From assembly GCA_947259435.1 (NCBI GenBank), contig CAMYMP010000339.1, positions 1 to 7,950 of the forward strand: a stretch of DNA of 7,950 nt, in the 5' to 3' direction. This DNA is from an uncultured Woeseiaceae bacterium. GTDB lineage: Bacteria; Pseudomonadota; Gammaproteobacteria; Woeseiales; Woeseiaceae. The translations under genes and the position numbers were made by a program. A model generated the notes under the pieces. That model was not told where the DNA came from. It worked only from the letters and a program-made list of their open reading frames with translations, and made no database searches. Shown here one piece after another: positions 6,163 through 7,950 of the stretch (position 1 is the first letter of the stretch; every line of letters begins with the position of its first letter).

Positions 6163-7950
6163 TCAGTCTGCGGGCTTTTTCTTCGCCGCTTTCTTTTTAC
6201 TTTTCTTCTTCGCGGCCTTTTTTGCTTTCTTTTTCGCCGCCTTTTTCTTCGCTACCTTTTTCTTGCCTCGCCGGCCGCGCACTGGCGCCGCTGCAAGCAG
6301 CTCCTTGCATTCTTCAAGAGTTAGTGACTTGGGCTCGCGGTCCTTCGGAACACGGGCATTCTTGGTTTTGTCCGTTATGTAAGGACCGTATCGACCATTC
6401 AGCACCTGAATGCCGTCATCTTCGAAATCCAGAATGATGCGGTTGGCGTCTTCGATTTTCTTGGCCTCGATCAACTCGAGTGCGCGAGGGAGTTCGATGG
6501 TGTACGGATCGTCTTCTTTCATTGACACGTACTTGTCGCCGTAGCGCACGTATGGCCCGAAACGCCCGACGCTCGCTGAGACCGGCAAGCCGTCGGATGT
6601 TTCGCCGAGCTTGCGCGGCAGCTTGAAGAGTTCAAGCGCCTCTTCCATCGTGATTTCGCTCATTTTCTGGCCGGGACGCAGGCCGGCGAATTTTGGTTTC
6701 TCTTCGTCGTCCTTGGTGCCTATTTGCACGAATGGTCCGTAGCGTCCCATGCGCACTGTCATCGGCTTGCCGCTCTTCGGATCGGTGCCGAGTTCGCGGG
6801 CCTGTGCGACCTGTTCACGCGTGACGGATTCTTCCTTGTCGTCGCAGAGAGTTTTGAACGGTCTCCAGAAATTATCCAGCAGCGGGACCCAGTCCTTTTT
6901 GCCAAGAGAAACTTCGTCGAGGTCGTCTTCGAGCCTGGCCGTGAAGTCGTAGTCCACGTACTGCGAGAAATGATCCGTCAGAAAACCGTTGACGATGCGA
7001 CCGATGTCCGTTGGGAAAAACCGTTTACTGTCTATCTCGACATATTCGCGATTCTTGAGCGTTGCGATGATGCTCGCATACGTTGAGGGTCGGCCGATGC
7101 CATATTCCTCGAGCGTCTTGACGAGGCTCGCTTCCGTAAACCGCGGCGGTGGCTCCGTGAAATGTTGTTCCGGGCGCAATTCGTCGAGGCTGATGACATC
7201 GCCTTCGGCGATGTTGGGCAAGAGCCGGTCGCCCTCGTCTTCTTTGCCGCTGTCGTCCCGTCCTTCCTTGTAAACAGCCATGAAGCCGGGCTCGACGAGA
7301 ATCGAGCCGTTCGCACGAAACCGATGCCCGTCGTCAGGCCGGCCGTCAGTGCCGGCGAGCTTGAAGTCGCCAGGCGCGAGCTCAATAGCAACGGTGTCGA
7401 AGACAGCCGGCACCATCTGGCAGGCCATCGTTCGCTTCCAGATCAACGAATACAGTTTGAACTGGTCCTCGTCGAGCGCGCCTTTCAACGAATCCGGGCT
7501 GCGTGCCGCCGAAGTCGGCCTGATTGCCTCGTGGGCTTCCTGCGCATTTTTCGATTTGTTCTTGAATTCGCGCGGCGACTCGGGGACGTTTTCGTTGCCG
7601 TAGCGTTCGGCAATGACTTCGCGAATTTCGTCGACGGCCGTGGCTGCGAGGGTTACGGAGTCAGTACGCATGTATGAAATCAGACCGACGTTGCCTTCAC
7701 CCGGCAACTCGATTCCCTCGTACAGCTTCTGCGCGACGCGCATGGTCCACTGCGTGTTGAATCCGAGTTTCCTGGAGGATTCCTGTTGCAGCGTCGAAGT
7801 CGTAAACGGCGCGGCCGGATTGCGGCGGCGCTGACGCTTGGTGACGCTAACCGTGGTTAGCCTGCCGTCGGCGGCAGCGATAATCGTCTTTTCGACGTCG
7901 CGCGCCTGCGCCTCGTTTTCGAAGCTGAATTGTTCGACCTTTTCACCCGA
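6163..7950 (-). CDS. topA: DNA topoisomerase I, 3' part (N-terminal Toprim region outside window)
   Basis: TopA is the type IA topoisomerase that relaxes negative supercoils. The frame is open from the right edge to TGA 6165-6163, giving 595 visible residues. The fragment starts before PAAPFTTSTLQQESSRKLGF, and the catalytic Tyr is residue 93 (bases 7674-7672) in SYMRTDS; compared with E. coli Tyr319, about 225 N-terminal residues including the Toprim domain are missing. HEAIRP (140-145) and EYGIGRPSTYASII (282-295) confirm the family. The C-terminus has three GRYGP-type repeats (near 402, 462 and 519) instead of tetracysteine zinc fingers: no CxxC pair occurs in the visible part. It ends in a Lys/Ala tail with 20 Lys in 30 residues, probably a flexible DNA-binding extension. 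Its promoter lies outside the window; tsaC and hemF follow closely and are likely co-transcribed. Confidence 0.97.
   Translation of the reverse strand, partial: SGEKVEQFSFENEAQARDVEKTIIAAADGRLTTVSVTKRQRRRNPAAPFTTSTLQQESSRKLGFNTQWTMRVAQKLYEGIELPGEGNVGLISYMRTDSVTLAATAVDEIREVIAERYGNENVPESPREFKNKSKNAQEAHEAIRPTSAARSPDSLKGALDEDQFKLYSLIWKRTMACQMVPAVFDTVAIELAPGDFKLAGTDGRPDDGHRFRANGSILVEPGFMAVYKEGRDDSGKEDEGDRLLPNIAEGDVISLDELRPEQHFTEPPPRFTEASLVKTLEEYGIGRPSTYASIIATLKNREYVEIDSKRFFPTDIGRIVNGFLTDHFSQYVDYDFTARLEDDLDEVSLGKKDWVPLLDNFWRPFKTLCDDKEESVTREQVAQARELGTDPKSGKPMTVRMGRYGPFVQIGTKDDEEKPKFAGLRPGQKMSEITMEEALELFKLPRKLGETSDGLPVSASVGRFGPYVRYGDKYVSMKEDDPYTIELPRALELIEAKKIEDANRIILDFEDDGIQVLNGRYGPYITDKTKNARVPKDREPKSLTLEECKELLAAAPVRGRRGKKKVAKKKAAKKKAKKAAKKKSKKKAAKKKPAD
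6166..6285 (-). repeat. Low-complexity KKKAA-type repeat encoding the TopA tail
   Basis: The last 40 codons of topA encode repeated units of KKKAA, KKKSK and KKAA type. On the + strand this is a pyrimidine-rich tract of CTTTTTC units broken by GCCGC and GCGG. Such tracts can change length by slippage and can disturb sequencing. The peptide resembles the tails of histone H1-like and AlgP-type bacterial proteins and of some actinobacterial and gammaproteobacterial TopA proteins. Confidence 0.85.

Noticed and set aside
6095..6382. A + strand frame encoding a very Phe-rich, membrane-like peptide
   Set aside because: It is the complement of the Lys-rich topA tail (AAG/AAA reads as CTT/TTT), so its hydrophobicity is a by-product.

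Overview
The window holds seven protein genes packed almost without gaps. G+C looks high (roughly 55-60% by eye). The gene order topA-tsaC-hemF, together with proteobacterial versions of Tag, HemF and TsaC, points to a gammaproteobacterium. The export-rich peptidase would suit a marine or sediment lineage, but I cannot fix the genus from sequence alone.

Layout. On the + strand, the left edge carries the 3' part of tag (3-methyladenine DNA glycosylase I, 1-492). An 86-bp spacer with a GC-rich hairpin follows, then a small four-helix membrane protein (579-1019). Everything from 1016 to the right edge lies on the - strand and reads right to left. The order is topA (DNA topoisomerase I, 5' end outside the window), tsaC (threonylcarbamoyl-AMP synthase), hemF (aerobic coproporphyrinogen III oxidase), an AhpD-like/carboxymuconolactone decarboxylase-family protein, and a 1024-residue secreted subtilisin-like peptidase. 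The two strands meet tail to tail at a shared CTAG that gives a TAG stop on both strands.

How the genes work together. The - strand genes look like one transcription unit. topA and tsaC are at most 15 bp apart, tsaC and hemF overlap by ATGA, hemF and the AhpD-like gene are 63 bp apart, and the AhpD-like stop codon directly abuts the peptidase GTG start. The first three are housekeeping genes: DNA supercoiling, the tRNA t6A modification, and oxygen-dependent haem synthesis. The last two occupy the place where many gammaproteobacteria carry aroE, and they look like an accessory pair: a CxxC redox protein and an exported protease.

No intergenic space exceeds 90 bp. I see no mobile element, CRISPR array, tRNA, rRNA or riboswitch. 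I do not see a clearly new multi-gene defence or metabolic system. The most unusual items are the AhpD-like/subtilase pair appended to the housekeeping operon, a TsaC lacking the usual WPGP-type motif beside a local repeat, a shortened AhpD-like core, and a topoisomerase I with a polylysine/alanine tail and no zinc fingers.
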